From assembly GCF_037126465.1 (NCBI RefSeq), contig NC_088206.1:33424573-33488572 (forward strand): a stretch of 64,000 bases of DNA, in the 5' to 3' direction. A program made the translations under genes and the position numbers. The DNA comes from Ornithodoros turicata. Lineage: Eukaryota; Arthropoda; Arachnida; Ixodida; Argasidae. Each line of letters starts with the position of its first letter. Positions within the stretch are counted from its first letter, which is position 1. Positions 7,842 to 20,200 of this stretch are shown here, piece after piece. Below the pieces are notes generated by a model. That model had not been told where the DNA came from and made no database searches. It saw only the letters and a program-made list of their open reading frames with translations.

Positions 7842-9137
7842 TACGAGGGTGGTTCCATAAGTTTCCGGCCCGAGGTAGAAAATGCGCGCGGATTTCAAAA
7901 TGCGATTAAGGACGCGTGGCGCCATCTGTTGGAGGGCCGGAGCACCACCCTCAACCCTCTCCATACTTTTGTCGGTTAGACAGCGGCATTTCAAACAGCC
8001 AGTGTGCATTTCAGTTAAAATGGAAAAAATCGAGTACCGCGCTGTGATAAAATTCTTGACAAAAGAGAGACTTTCGCCTAAAGAAATTAAAGTGCGACTG
8101 GACAACGTGTACAGGGAGGCCTCTCCGTCGTACACAACGGCAAAAGACTGGGCTAAGCAGTTTCGACTGGGGCGAGAGTCTATTGAAGATGATCCACGCG
8201 ATGGTCGTCCAGTGGAAGTGGTGACACAAGAAAATGTGTCTCTTGTCGAGGAGGAAGTGCTTAACGACAGGCGTCTGAAGGTGAAGGAAATCTCAGAAAG
8301 GCTGGGGCTTTCCAAAACAACCGTTTTTCGGATCATCTGCGAGGGCCTTCACATGAAAAAGGTCAGTGCGAGAAGGGTGCCACGACTTCTCTCGTCAGTT
8401 CAAAAGCAACGGCGCGTCGTCAGTGCCAAAGAGTTTTTGGATCTCTGTCAAGAGAACGAAGAAGAAATATTGAAGTCAATTGTCACAGGGTACGAGACTA
8501 TGGTGCTCTACTATGATCCCCTTTCGAAAAAGGAGTCGATGGAATGGCGCAAACCAGGAGAAGCACCCCCAAGAAAAGCCAAGGTCACACAATCCACAAA
8601 GAAGATCATGGCAACAATATTTTGGGATTGTCATGGGATCCTCCTCATCGACTTCAAAGAGAGGAACACCACAGTGAATGCGACTTATTATGCTTCACTC
8701 CTGCACCGACTGCGAGACGCCATCAAGGAAAAGAGGCGCGGCAGGTTGAGTCGAGGTGTCCGATTGCTCCAGGAGAATGCCCCTGTCCACACGGCTTCTG
8801 TTGCCAAGGCTGCACTGAAGGAGTGCGGCTTCGAAGAAATCCACCAGCCTACCTACAGCCCCGACTTGGCACCGAGTGACTACTTTCTGTTCTCAAACTT
8901 GAAGAGGGATCTCAGAGGACGGAGATTTCAAAACGATAGTGAGGTGCAAGAGGCAGTTTTCCAGCATTTTGCGGACAAAACTTCGGACTATTTATTCAAG
9001 GGTATAAGAATGCTGGTTGAAAGGTGTCAAAAGTGCATCGAAGTTAAGGGTGGCTATGTCGAAAAGTGATACACTTGTTTCGTCTCTATGACTATTAAAA
9101 GTTGGTCGGGCCGGAAACTTATGGAACCACCCTCGTA
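7842..9137 (+). mobile_element. Full-length mariner element
   Basis: Perfect 30-bp terminal inverted repeats at 7842-7871 and 9108-9137, beginning TACGAGGGTGGTTCCATAAG. The outer TA is the expected mariner target dinucleotide. The 1.3-kb length and the single internal transposase gene are normal for the superfamily. Perfect ends imply a fairly recent insertion, yet the transposase has lost key residues. Confidence 0.95.
8020..9069 (+). CDS. Mariner transposase, full length but catalytically altered
   Basis: 349 residues from the ATG at 8020 (MEKIEYRAVIKFLTKERLSP); the frame is open further upstream to 7882 but that reaches the terminal repeat. The N-terminus carries the paired helix-turn-helix DNA-binding region, with GRPVEVV linking the two halves. 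The catalytic domain has the DD34D spacing. The first site reads VTGYETM, with Tyr158 where mariners have Asp and Met161 where Trp is usual. The second reads QENAPVHT, with Glu252 for Asp. The third, SPDLAPSDY, keeps Asp287. The length is intact with no stop or frameshift, but loss of two of three metal-binding aspartates predicts no strand cleavage. It could still bind its own ends. Confidence 0.93.
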   Translation: MEKIEYRAVIKFLTKERLSPKEIKVRLDNVYREASPSYTTAKDWAKQFRLGRESIEDDPRDGRPVEVVTQENVSLVEEEVLNDRRLKVKEISERLGLSKTTVFRIICEGLHMKKVSARRVPRLLSSVQKQRRVVSAKEFLDLCQENEEEILKSIVTGYETMVLYYDPLSKKESMEWRKPGEAPPRKAKVTQSTKKIMATIFWDCHGILLIDFKERNTTVNATYYASLLHRLRDAIKEKRRGRLSRGVRLLQENAPVHTASVAKAALKECGFEEIHQPTYSPDLAPSDYFLFSNLKRDLRGRRFQNDSEVQEAVFQHFADKTSDYLFKGIRMLVERCQKCIEVKGGYVEK

Positions 9138-11585
9138 CTTGGCCATTGCTGTAGTCCTGCCAAATGGAGTGGTTTCACTGTACACCTTGGGGCAATAGCT
9201 CGGGCATTGAGAAAAAGAAGAAAAAAATATGCACAAAAATTGAGGACTGTAAATGTTTTTCTTTGTTGTCATTATACTGTGTAATCCATTTGTACCGTAT
9301 GCCTGAGATGCGGTATGCTGCTGCAATGGTAGTCAGCATTTTGGTGACATTAGATGTTGCATGTTACACCTGTGTTCTTGTTGGGCAAAGCTGTGATGTT
9401 GTTGCTATGACAAAGCTTTAAAAAAGAGGTACAGTACTTGCACGACAAAAATTACTTTGAGTGACAGAAAATGATGAAGCTGAAAATTTCTCATATTGTA
9501 CTACATCGTGAAGACAGTGGTACAAAGTGAATACTATGTGAGGCACGTAAAAGAGATCTCTCAAGCCCTGCATAGAAATGGCCATGGACATAGAATGGGC
9601 ATAGAAGAGGCTATATTGAAACGGAACAAGACACAGAAGTTATGACAGCCTTCAAGCCCATGCAGTTACAAGATTGCACATCCTGAATTTTCCTTGGTAC
9701 AGTGGGGCACGCCATTACTGTGGAAGATTTTCACCAAAATGAAAAGGCTGGGAATGTGCTGTCACAGAGCAGAAATGGAAACCAAGTGTTTGCAATCAAA
9801 GCTCAAGTACATTGGCTTGGGCACCCTATTAAGTGTGCATGATTTTCTATGCAAGTTTTTCGTGTTTTTGCTGAGGTTGCAGCAACCATTTTTTACCTTC
9901 CGTCGTCACCCTTGGAAACTTCACCGAAACACGCACAATCACGCAATCCACTGCAAAAAGCAGTGCTATACTCCAGAGACAAACCACTGAACAGGTCATG
10001 CCAGACGTGAAGAGACCCTGTAAGCTACCTTTTAGTCGGAATGAATGGTGCAAGCCTGCAAGACAGAAACAGTGGCCCCTAGTGTGGCGTAAAGCCCCCG
10101 AACAAGCCATTATGTACAGTTTCCCAGAATCAGCTGATTGTGAATGACAGCTAAGCTCCAGTGAAGCCTCTATTACCACACGACAGAGCAGCGTCTGTGG
10201 TGGCCAGCAGCCGCAGAGGCTAATGCTCTTGGATTCCTTGAGAAAGAAGGGCCACCGTCAACACTGAGATGCACACAAGCCAGCGCGTCATTCACTTTTG
10301 CCGTTTTTTTGCGTGTGTGTATGTGTGAAAGAGTGGCCCCAGCAAGGATTAACCTCCTGCAGCCAGTGAAAGTGAAAGAAGGGTAACTGCAGCGACGATA
10401 GCCCAGAAGCTGTGAATGAATGAGGCTAACTTACATTATTTTTGTGGCAGGACAAAGTCGAGTGGGAGAAATCCTCAAGTACAGAACAAGACTGGATGCT
10501 GGATGAATGGAAATGCACAGCTATAAAATCTTGTATTGAATGAGTGAATCAATGAAAACGAGTGTAGAAAACGAATTGGCTTGAAGGTCTGTAAAACTTA
10601 CACAGCTGAACAAAAGGTACCTGTGACGAAACATCATCTGGGCTGACGTAATTTATGATGAGTGGTGACGGCATGAAAGGGCCAGACAGACGAAAAGACT
10701 TGAAATGAAGGGAAGACAGGGTGTTTACACTGTGTCTTACTACGAATGCTCAACACCGAGAGCTGAACTGTGTGGTCGTGTTAGGGGAAGCCCATGAGAG
10801 ACCCAGGAAACTAAGCATTTAAGTGCAAGTGTTGTGTTGCATAAATATAAAGAGAGCTTCCTGCAGAATTCTCCTCATACCAGCAGGGGCTGTGTGCTCT
10901 TAAGTGCAGACGTGGCGTATGGAGACTTAAATGACACAAAGGTTGCAAGGTGGAGAAACAAAGGGTGTCATGCACCTCCATTGAAAGACAAGATGCGAGG
11001 AAGCACAACATAACACGACAAGCACAAAAACCACTGTCTGCACCTCTGACGATCCTCAGACAACGTGTGCAAATGAGTTATGATGCGATTTCACCTGTGG
11101 AAGATGAAAGTTAGAATAACAAAGCTGTATGTTTCAGCAAATGTAAGCGTAGTGACAACTTCAGGTAGCTTCGAAGACAGTGTAAGATGCAAATAGGAAG
11201 AGGAAGCCTTAAGTTATGTGGGCTTTGTTTTAAGCTCTGCCATATCAACCACAACAAAACACAGTACATCTAGATTAGTTGTTCTATTCCCACACTGTGT
11301 GAAGAAAGCATTTAGTAGAAATGTAAGGTGTGTCTTGCATATGTTTGGGATACAAGCAATGAGCGATCTTATAATTGCTGTTATTCGAAGTAAAAGTTTA
11401 AGTCGGCCAAAGAATGGAAGATACACACCGGCTAAAAAGAAAGGAGTGTTCCTGAAACTATGCAGATGATAGTTGTGTTTACGATATGGGATGCCATGAA
11501 AGGAAACCCACACGCATGACTTGTAGGTGCTGCCAAAGAACATAAGATAAATACCACACATAAATACGGTGTGAACCCCCCGACA
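9138..11585. other. No gene or repeat recognised
   Basis: About 2.4 kb with only short frames in all six readings, no recognisable domain, and no strong inverted or tandem repeat that I could find by eye. The composition is ordinary and slightly AT-rich. Confidence 0.5.
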
Positions 11586-12117
11586 AAATAACTACTGCTC
11601 TGAATGGTACGAATCTCCTCCCAGATTTTCATTTTGGCTTGATGAATAGAATAAATGCAATGAATCGACCCTATTCGGGAAATAAATATGTGAAAGGTTG
11701 GAGCACAGACGAGCAGACGGCCCTGGTCGACGACCCACGGCTACTTCGATCGGTCACTGCGAAATAACTACTGCTCGGAATGGTACGAATCCCTCCCCAG
11801 ATTTTCATCTGGGCCCGATGAACAGAATAAATGCAATGAATCGACCCTATTCGGGAAATAAATATGTGAAAGGTTGGAGCACAGACGAGCAGACGGCCCT
11901 GGTCGACGACCCACGGCTACTTCGATCGGTCACTGCGAAATAACTACTGCTCGGAATGGTACGAATCCCTCCCCAGATTTTCATCTGGGCCCGATGAACA
12001 GAATAAATGCAATGAATCGACCCTCTTCGGGAAATAAATATGTGAAAGATTGGAGCATAGACGAGCAGACGGCCCTGGTCGACGACCCACGGCTACTTCG
12101 ATCGGTCACTGCGAAAT
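11586..12117. repeat. 176-bp tandem repeat, three copies
   Basis: Three consecutive units of 176 bases with near identity. Each contains GGTCGACGACCCACGGCTAC and CGGGAAATAAATATGTGAAA. Copy 1 is the most divergent at its left end. Open frames starting at 11698, 11874 and 12050 are a by-product of the repeat and are not proposed as genes. Confidence 0.9.
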
Positions 12118-12900
12118 AACTACTGCTCAGAATAGGCAAAAATCCTGTCCCAGAAACTTAGGAAGCTCACTTGACGAGATGAACGAGATAAGAAAAGTGA
12201 CACAGTTACCCTGTTTAATATTAAAACTGGGCTCACTTGACTTCAACAACAAGCGATGCTTCTCAAACGGCACGGAGACAGAATAGCCAGTGATTCATTA
12301 TATGTCAACGCAATCGGCACATAGCCTCGTTCCCAGGGTTTAACTAAAGCTTCTCCTATCTTGAATATGTGTGATTTCCCGAGACAATCTAGAGGCGGAA
12401 AGGGCGTATCGTGATGATCGTGTCGTGAAAACACCGACACAGCAACAAGGCTGGACGATCAAATGCTCGACTATTGGCTCACGGCGCCTGAAAACCATTC
12501 CCAATGACATTCCCATCGTTCACACCTTCTTTATTTGGCGATAATAACAATAACCCCCTTGCAAAGAAAGTAAGCAGGTAGCTTACTTTGACGAGAATAG
12601 CTCCCCTGGTCGACGACCCACGGCTACTTCGATCGGTCACTTCGAAATAACTACTGCTCTGAATAGGCAAAAATCCTGCCCCAGAAGCTTAGGTAGCTTA
12701 CTTGACGAGATGAACGAGGTAAGAACAAGTGACACACTTACCCTGTTTAATATTAAAACTGGGCTCACTTGACTCCAACAACAAGCTATGCTTCTCAAAC
12801 AAGACGGGGACCAATAGCCAATGATTCACTCTATGCCAACGCAATCGGCACATAGCCTCGTTCTCAGGGTCGAACTAGAGCTTCTCGTATCTTGAATAGT
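12062..12900. repeat. Dispersed duplication of the repeat's right flank
   Basis: The segment from about 12068 to 12370 recurs in the same orientation at about 12604-12895, offset near 536 bases. Shared words include CTGTTTAATATTAAAACTGG and GGCACATAGCCTCGTT. Copies differ by scattered substitutions, so this is an older duplication than the 176-bp units. It has no coding content. Confidence 0.75.
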
Positions 12901-13416
12901 GACTCGCCCTCACTCACCCTCACTACTATACACTCTACTCTAGGCTAGAGGTGTGCGCCGCCGTGCCGTAGCGCTGCCTCCGGTAGTCTGGACCTCGCCT
13001 GTGCCGCCGTGCCAAAACTGTCGGCGCGCTTCCGGTGTTGAAAAATCGGCGCGGCTGTATAACGTGCCCATTTTGATCCATTTCTATAAAAAATCTCTCC
13101 TATACCTACTATTTTTGTTTGTTTTTCTTGCATCTTAGGACCCAAGCTTCATTTGTGGTGCTTTTAGCAGTAAGAATTTCATCACTAATATGCTGAAAAA
13201 CAGATCGGAAGGGGAGAGCTGAGTTCCACGAATGGGCAATTGTTTGCTGCCTCCTATTGAAAGAAAAGTGGGACCGAAGGCCGCGTCCTTTTCCGAGACC
13301 ATCGTAATCCCCTCAAGACCGTGGCTTTCGGGCGCGACCTTGTTCGCCACTAGCTTTGAACGCAGTTCGACTCTACCAAACTCGTGGCGCTGTCGAACAT
13401 TATGACGTCATTTGTT

Positions 13417-14269
13417 GACTATCCTTGACTTTGCTGACCAAGAGCGAGGGAGGCTCCGCCTCCAAATGGCGCGCCAATAGGAGGACTCGGGAGGCGTAGC
13501 GATGCGGCCTCTGCTCTTGCCTAATAGATGGCGCACCGGTAGCGCTCGGCTCGGGATATGAGAGCCGCTGTCGTCTGCTTCTTTCGGTAGAGCTACGACC
13601 TTGAAGCCTCTGCTCTCGCGTACGAGATGGCGCAACATTGACACACAACCAGAGCCGATTATAGAGAGAGTTTGGCCATTGGGAGGAGCCTAACTTAAAG
13701 TGCGTCAGGCGACGTCACGGCCGAACGACCTCCCTCGACGTGCTCTATTGTTATCCAGTCGTCAACCGGTCGCAGACGCCATATTGATGCTGATCGTTGT
13801 TTACAATCCAAGGAGAGAAGACACGTGCGTACTTCTTGCTTCGAAATCCTTTCGTCCTTGAACACTTTCTGTTCGACAACAAAGCCCCCTTATCACTTGT
13901 GCCAGTGGGTCAAAAGCCGGTTATTCCTGCAGATTACATTCAACACGGCCACGAAGGTGTCGACCAGCTGGGGGACAGCATCAATATGGCGCGGACTAGA
14001 TGGCTGATAAGCGGATTCCGCTAGGATTCAGGCTTTTTGGGCGGCGCAACGACGACTCTGACGTCAAAATAAGCTCCTCCCATGAGGCGGCAAAAGATCA
14101 AAGAATGGCCAAACTCTCCCTATAAATGGCTCTGAGCCAAGCGCTACAGATGCGCCATCTATTAGGCAAGAGCAGAGGCCGCATCGCTCCGCCTCCCGAG
14201 TCCTCCTATTGGCGCGCCATTTGGAGGCGGAGCCTCCCTCGGTCTTGGTCATCAAAGTCAAGGATAGTC
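13417..14269. mobile_element. Fold-back element, about 853 bp
   Basis: Inverted arms of more than 130 bases start GACTATCCTTGACTTTG and include AATGGCGCGCCAATAGGAGG and CTAATAGATGGCGCA. A second homologous stretch inside each arm carries GAGAGTTTGGCCATT. The middle has no recognisable protein. No direct target duplication is visible. It directly abuts the start of the 76-bp satellite. Confidence 0.8.
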
Positions 14270-14284
14270 GAGAGAGTGCATCTT

Positions 14285-17200
14285 TTCCAGGTTAGGTATT
14301 GCTGTGTAGAATGTGCATCCGGGATGACTGAGGTTAGGTTAGGTCAGGTGATTACGTATTGCACATGTCAAAGAGTGGGCTCCATGTACAATGTGCATCC
14401 GACGTGACTGAGGTTAGGTGAATACGTATTCCATGTGTCGAGGGGGCTCACGTAGACTGTGCACCCAACATGACCGAGGTTACGTTAGGTCAAGTGAATC
14501 CGTATTCCATGTGTCGAGAGGGCTGACGTAGACTGTACATCCGACGTGACCGAGGTTAGGTTAGGTCAAGTGAATGCGCATTCCATGTGTCGAGAGGGCT
14601 GACGTAGACTGTGCATCCGACGTGACTGAGGTTAGGTTTAGCCAGGTGAATACGTATTCCATGTCTCGAGACGGCTGACGTAGACTGTGCATCCGACGTG
14701 ACCGAGGTTAGGTTAGGTCAGGTGAATGCGTGTTCCATGTGTTGAGAGGGCTGATGTAGAGTGGTCATCCGACGTGACCGAGGTTACGTTAGGTCAGGTG
14801 AATACGTATTCCATGTGTCGAGAGGGCTGATGTAGACTGTGCATCCGACGTGAATGAGGTTAGGTTAGGTCAAGTGAATACGTATTCCATGTGTCGAGAG
14901 CGCTGATGTAGACTGGTCATCCGACGTGACCGAGGTTAGATTAGGTCAGGTGAATACGTATTCCATGTGTCGAGAGGGCTGACGTAGACTGTGCATCCGA
15001 CGTGACTGAGGTTAGGTTAGGCAGGTGAATATGTATTCCATGTGTCGAGAGGGCTGACGTAGACTGCATCCGACGTGACTGAGGTTAGGTTAGGCAGGTG
15101 AATATGTATTCCATGTGTCGAGAGGGCTGACGTAAACTGTGCATCCGACGTGACTGACGTTAGGTTGTTCCAGGTGAATATCTATTCCATGTGTTGAGAG
15201 GGCTGACGTAGACTGTGCATCCGACGTGACTGAGGTTAGGTTAGGCAGGTGAATATGTATTCCATGTGTCGAGAGGGCTGACGTAGACTGTGCATCCGAC
15301 GTGACTGAGGTTAGGTTAGGCAGGTGAATATGTATTCCATGTGTCGAGAGGGCTGACGTAAACTGTGCATCCGACGTGACTGACGTTAGGTTAGGTCCAG
15401 GTGAATATCTATTCCATGTGTTGAGAGGGCTGACGTAGACTGTGCATCTGACGTGACTGAGGTTAGGTTAGGTCAAGTGAATACGTATTCCATGTCTCGA
15501 GAGGGCTGACGTAGACTGTGCATCCGACGTGACCGAGGTTAGTTAGGTCAAGTGAATGCGTATTCCATGTGTCGAGAGGGCTGACGTAAACTGTGCATCC
15601 GACGTGACTGACGTTAGGTTAGGTCCAGGTGATATGTATTCCATGTGTTGAGAGGGCTGACGTAGACTGCATCTGACGTGACTGAGGTTAGGTTAGGTCA
15701 AGTGAATACGTATTCCATGTGTTGAGAGGACTGGCGTAGACTGTGTATCCGACGTGACCGAGGTTAGGTTAGGTAAAGTGAATACGTATTCCATGTGTCG
15801 AGAGGGCTGACGTAGACTGTGAATCCCACGTGACTGAGGTTAGGTCAAGTGTATGCGTGTTCCATGTGTCGAGAGGGCTGACGTAGACTGGTCATCCGAT
15901 GTGACCAAGGTTAGGTTAGGTCAAGTGAATGCGTATTCCATGTGTCGAGAGGGCTGACGTAGATTTGCATCCGACGTGACCGAGGTTAGGTTAGGTCAAG
16001 TGAATACGTATTCCATGTGTCGAGAGCGCTGACGTAGACTGGTCATCCGACGTGACCGAGGTTAGGTTAGGTCAGGTGAATGCGTATTCCATGTGTCGAG
16101 AGCGCTGATGTAGACTGGTCATCCGACGTGACCGAGGTTAGGTTAGGTCAAGTGAATACGTATTCCATGTGTTGAGAGGACTGGCGTAGACTGCATCCGA
16201 CGTGACCGAGGCTAGGTTAGGTAAAGTGAATACGTATACCATGTGTCGAGAGGACTGGCGTAGACTGTGCATCCGACGTGACCGAGGTTAGGTTAGGTAA
16301 AGTGAATACGTATTCCATGTGTCCAGAGGGCTGACGTAGACTGTGAATCCGACGTGACTGAGGTTAGGTTAGGTCAAGTGTATGCGTGTTCCATGTGTCG
16401 AGAGCGCTGATGTAGACTGGTCATCCGACGTGACCGAGGTTACGTTAGGTCAGGTGAATGTGTATTCCATGTGTCAAGAGGGCTGACGTAGATTTGCATC
16501 CGACGTGACCGAGGTTAGGTCAGGTCAAGTGAATACGTATTCCATGTGTCGAGAGCGCTGATGTAGACTGGTCATCCGACGTGACCGAGGTTAGGTTAGG
16601 TCAGGTGAATACGTATTCCATGTGTCGAGAGGGCTGACGTAGACTGTGCATCCGACGTGACTGAGGTTAGGTTAGGCAGGTGAATATGTATTCCATGTGT
16701 CGAGAGGGCTGACGTAAACTGTGCATCAGACGTGACTGACGTTAGGTTAGGTCTAGGTGAATATGTATTCCATGTGTTGAGAGGGCTGACGTAGAGTGTG
16801 CATCTGACGTGACCGAGGTTAGGTTAGGTCAAGTGAATACGTATTCCATGTCTCCAGAGGGCTGACGTAGACTGTGCATCCGACGTGATCGAGGTTAGTT
16901 AGGTCAAGTGAATGCGTATTCCATGTGTCGAGAGGGGTGATGTAGACTGTGCGTCCGACGTGACCGAGGTTAGGTTAGGTCAAGTGAATGCGTATCCCAT
17001 GTGTTGAGAGGACTGACGTAGACTGTGCATCTGACGTGACCGAGGTTAGGTTAGGCAGGTCAATATGTATTACATGTGTTGAGAAGGCTGGCGTAGACTG
17101 TGCATCCGACGTGACCGAGGTTAGGTTAGGTCAAGTGAATATGTATTCCATGTGTCGAGAGGGCTGACGTAGACTGTGAATCCGACGTGACTGAGGTTAG

Positions 17201-20200
17201 GTTGGGCCAGGTGAATCCGTATTCCATGTCTCGAGAGGGCTGACGTAGACTGTGCATCCGACGTGACCGAGGTTAGGTTAGGTCAAGTGAATGCGTGTTT
17301 CATGTGTCGAGAGGGCTGACGTAGACTGGTCATCCGATGTGACCGAGGTTAGGTTAGGTCAGGTGAATGCGTGTTCCATGTGTCGAGAGCGCTGATGTAG
17401 AGTGGTCATCCGACGTGACCGAGGTTACGTTAGGTCAGGTGAATACGTATTCCATGTGTCGAGAGGGCTGACGTAGACTGTGCATCCGACGTGAATGAGG
17501 TTAGGTTGGGCCAGGTGAATACGTATTCCATGTCTCGAGACGGCTGACGTAGACTGTGCATCCGACGTGACCGAGGTTAGGTTAGGTCAAGTGAATGCGT
17601 GTTCCATGTGTTGAGAGGGCTGACGTAGACTGTGCGTCCGACGTGACCGAGGTTAGGTTAGGTCAAGTGTATGCGTGTTCCATGTGTCGAGAGGGCTGAC
17701 GTAGACTGGTCATCCGATGTGACCGAGGTTAGGTTAGGTCAAGTGAATACGCATTCCATGTGTCGAGAGGGCTGACGTAGACTTTGCATCCGACGTGACC
17801 GAGGTTAGGTTAGGTCAAGTGAATACGTATTCCATGTGTCGAGAGCGCTGATGTAGACTGGTCATCCGACGTGACCGAGGTTAGGTTAGGTCAGGTGAAT
17901 ACGTATTCCATGTGTCGAGAGGGCTGACGTAGACTGTGCATCCGACGTGACTGAGGTTAGGTTAGGCAGGTGAATATGTATTCCATGTGTCGAGAGGGCT
18001 GACGTAAACTGTGCATCCGACGTGACTGACGTTAGGTTAGGTCCAGGTGATATGTATTCCATGTGTTGAGAGGGCTGACGTAGACTGCATCTGACGTGAC
18101 TGAGGTTAGGTTAGGTCAAGTGAATACGTATTCCATGTGTCGAGAGGGCTGACGTAGACTGTGCATCCGACGTGACCGAGGTTAGTTAGGTCAGGTGAAT
18201 ACGTATTCCATGTGTCGAGAGGGCTGACGTAGACTTTGCATCCGACGTGACCGAGGTTAGGTTAGGCAGGTGAATACGTATTCCATGTGTCGAGAGGGCT
18301 GACGTAAACTGTGCATCCGACGTGACTGACGTTAGGTTAGGTCCAGGTGAATACGTATTCCATGTGTTGATAGCACTGACGTAGAGTATGCATCTGACGT
18401 GACCGAGGTTAGGTTAGGTCAAGTGAATACGTATTCCTTGTCTCGAGAGGGCTGACGTAGACTGTGCATCCGACGTGACCGAGGTTAGTTAGGTCAAGTG
18501 AATGCGTATTCCATGTGTCGAGAGGGGTGATGTAGACTGTGCGTCCGACGTGACCGAGGTTAGGTTAGGTCAAGTGAATGCGTATCCCATGTGTTGAGAG
18601 GACTGACGTAGACTGTGCATCTGACGTGACCGAGGTTAGGTTAGGTCAGGTGAATATGTATTCCATGTGTTGAGAAGGCTGGCGTAGACTGTGCATCCGA
18701 CGTGACCGAGGTTAGGTTAGGTCAAGTGAATACGTATTCCATGTGTCGAGAGGGCTGATGTAGACTGTGAATCCGACGTGACTGAGGTTAGGTTGGGCCA
18801 GGTGAATCCATATTCCATGTCTCGAGAGGGCTGACGCAGACTGTGCATCCGACGTGACTGAGGTTAGGTTGGGCCAGGTGAATGCGTATTCCATGTGTCG
18901 AGAGGACTGACGTAGACTGCGCATCCGATGTGACTGACGTTAGGTTAAGTCCAGGTGAATACGTATTTCATGTGTTGAGAGGACTGACGTAGACCGTGCA
19001 TCTGACGTGACCGAGGTTAGGTTAGGTCAGGTGAATATGTATTCCATGTGTTGAGAAGGCTGGCGTAGACTGTGCATCCGACGTGACCGAGGTTAGGTTA
19101 GGTCAAGTGAATACGTATTCCATGTGTCGAGAGGGCTGATGTAGACTGTGAATCCGACGTGACTGAGGTTAGCTTGGGCCAGGTGAATCCATATTCCATG
19201 TCTCGAGAGGGCTGACGCAGACTGTGCATCCGACGTGACTGAGGTTAGGTTGGGCCAGGTGAATGCGTATTCCATGTGTCGAGAGGACTGACGTAGACTG
19301 CGCATCCGATGTGACTGACGTTAGGTTAAGTCCAGGTGAATACGTATTTCATGTGTTGAGAGGACTGACGTAGACCGTGCATCTGACGTGACCGAGGTTA
19401 GGTTAGGTCCAGGTGAATATGTATTCCATGTCTCGAGAGGGCTGACGTAGACTGCACATCCGACGTGACTGAGGTTAGGTTAGGTCAGGTGAATACGTAT
19501 TCCATGTCTCGAGAGGGCTGACGTAGACTGCGCATCCGACGTGACTGAGGTTAGGTTAGGTCACGTGAATACGTATTCCATGTCTCGAGAGGGCTGACGT
19601 AGACTGCGCATCCGATGTGACTGACGTTAGGTTAGGTCCAGGTGAATACGTATTCCATGTGTTGATAGGACTGACGTAGAGTATGCATCTGACGTGACTG
19701 AGGTTAGGTTAGGTCAAGTGAATACGTATTCCATGTGTCGAGAGGGCTGACGTAGACTGTGCATCCGACGTGACCGAGGTTAGTTAGGTCAGGTGAATAC
19801 GTATTCCATGTGTCGAGAGGGCTGACGTAGACTTTGCATCCGACGTGACCGAGGTTAGGTTAGGTCAAGTGAATACGTATTCCATGTGTCGAGAGCGCTG
19901 ATGGAGACTGGTCATCCGACATGACCGAGGTTAGGTCAGGTGAATACGTATTCCATGTGTCGAGAGGCCTGGCGTAGACTGTGCATCCGACGTGACTGAG
20001 GTTAGGTTAGGCAGGTGAATACGTATTCCATGTGTCGAGAGGGCTGACGTAAACTGTGCATCCGACGTGACTGACGTTAGGTTAGGTCCAGGTGAATACG
20101 TATTCCATGTGTTGATAGCACTGACGTAGAGTATGCAACTGACGTGACCGAGGTTAGGTTAGGTCAAGTGAATACGTATTCCTTGTCTCGAGAGGGCTGA

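Noticed and set aside
7882..8019. N-terminal extension of the mariner transposase
   Set aside because: Mariner transposases start at the MEKIEYR-like methionine; the extension runs toward the terminal repeat and has no family counterpart.
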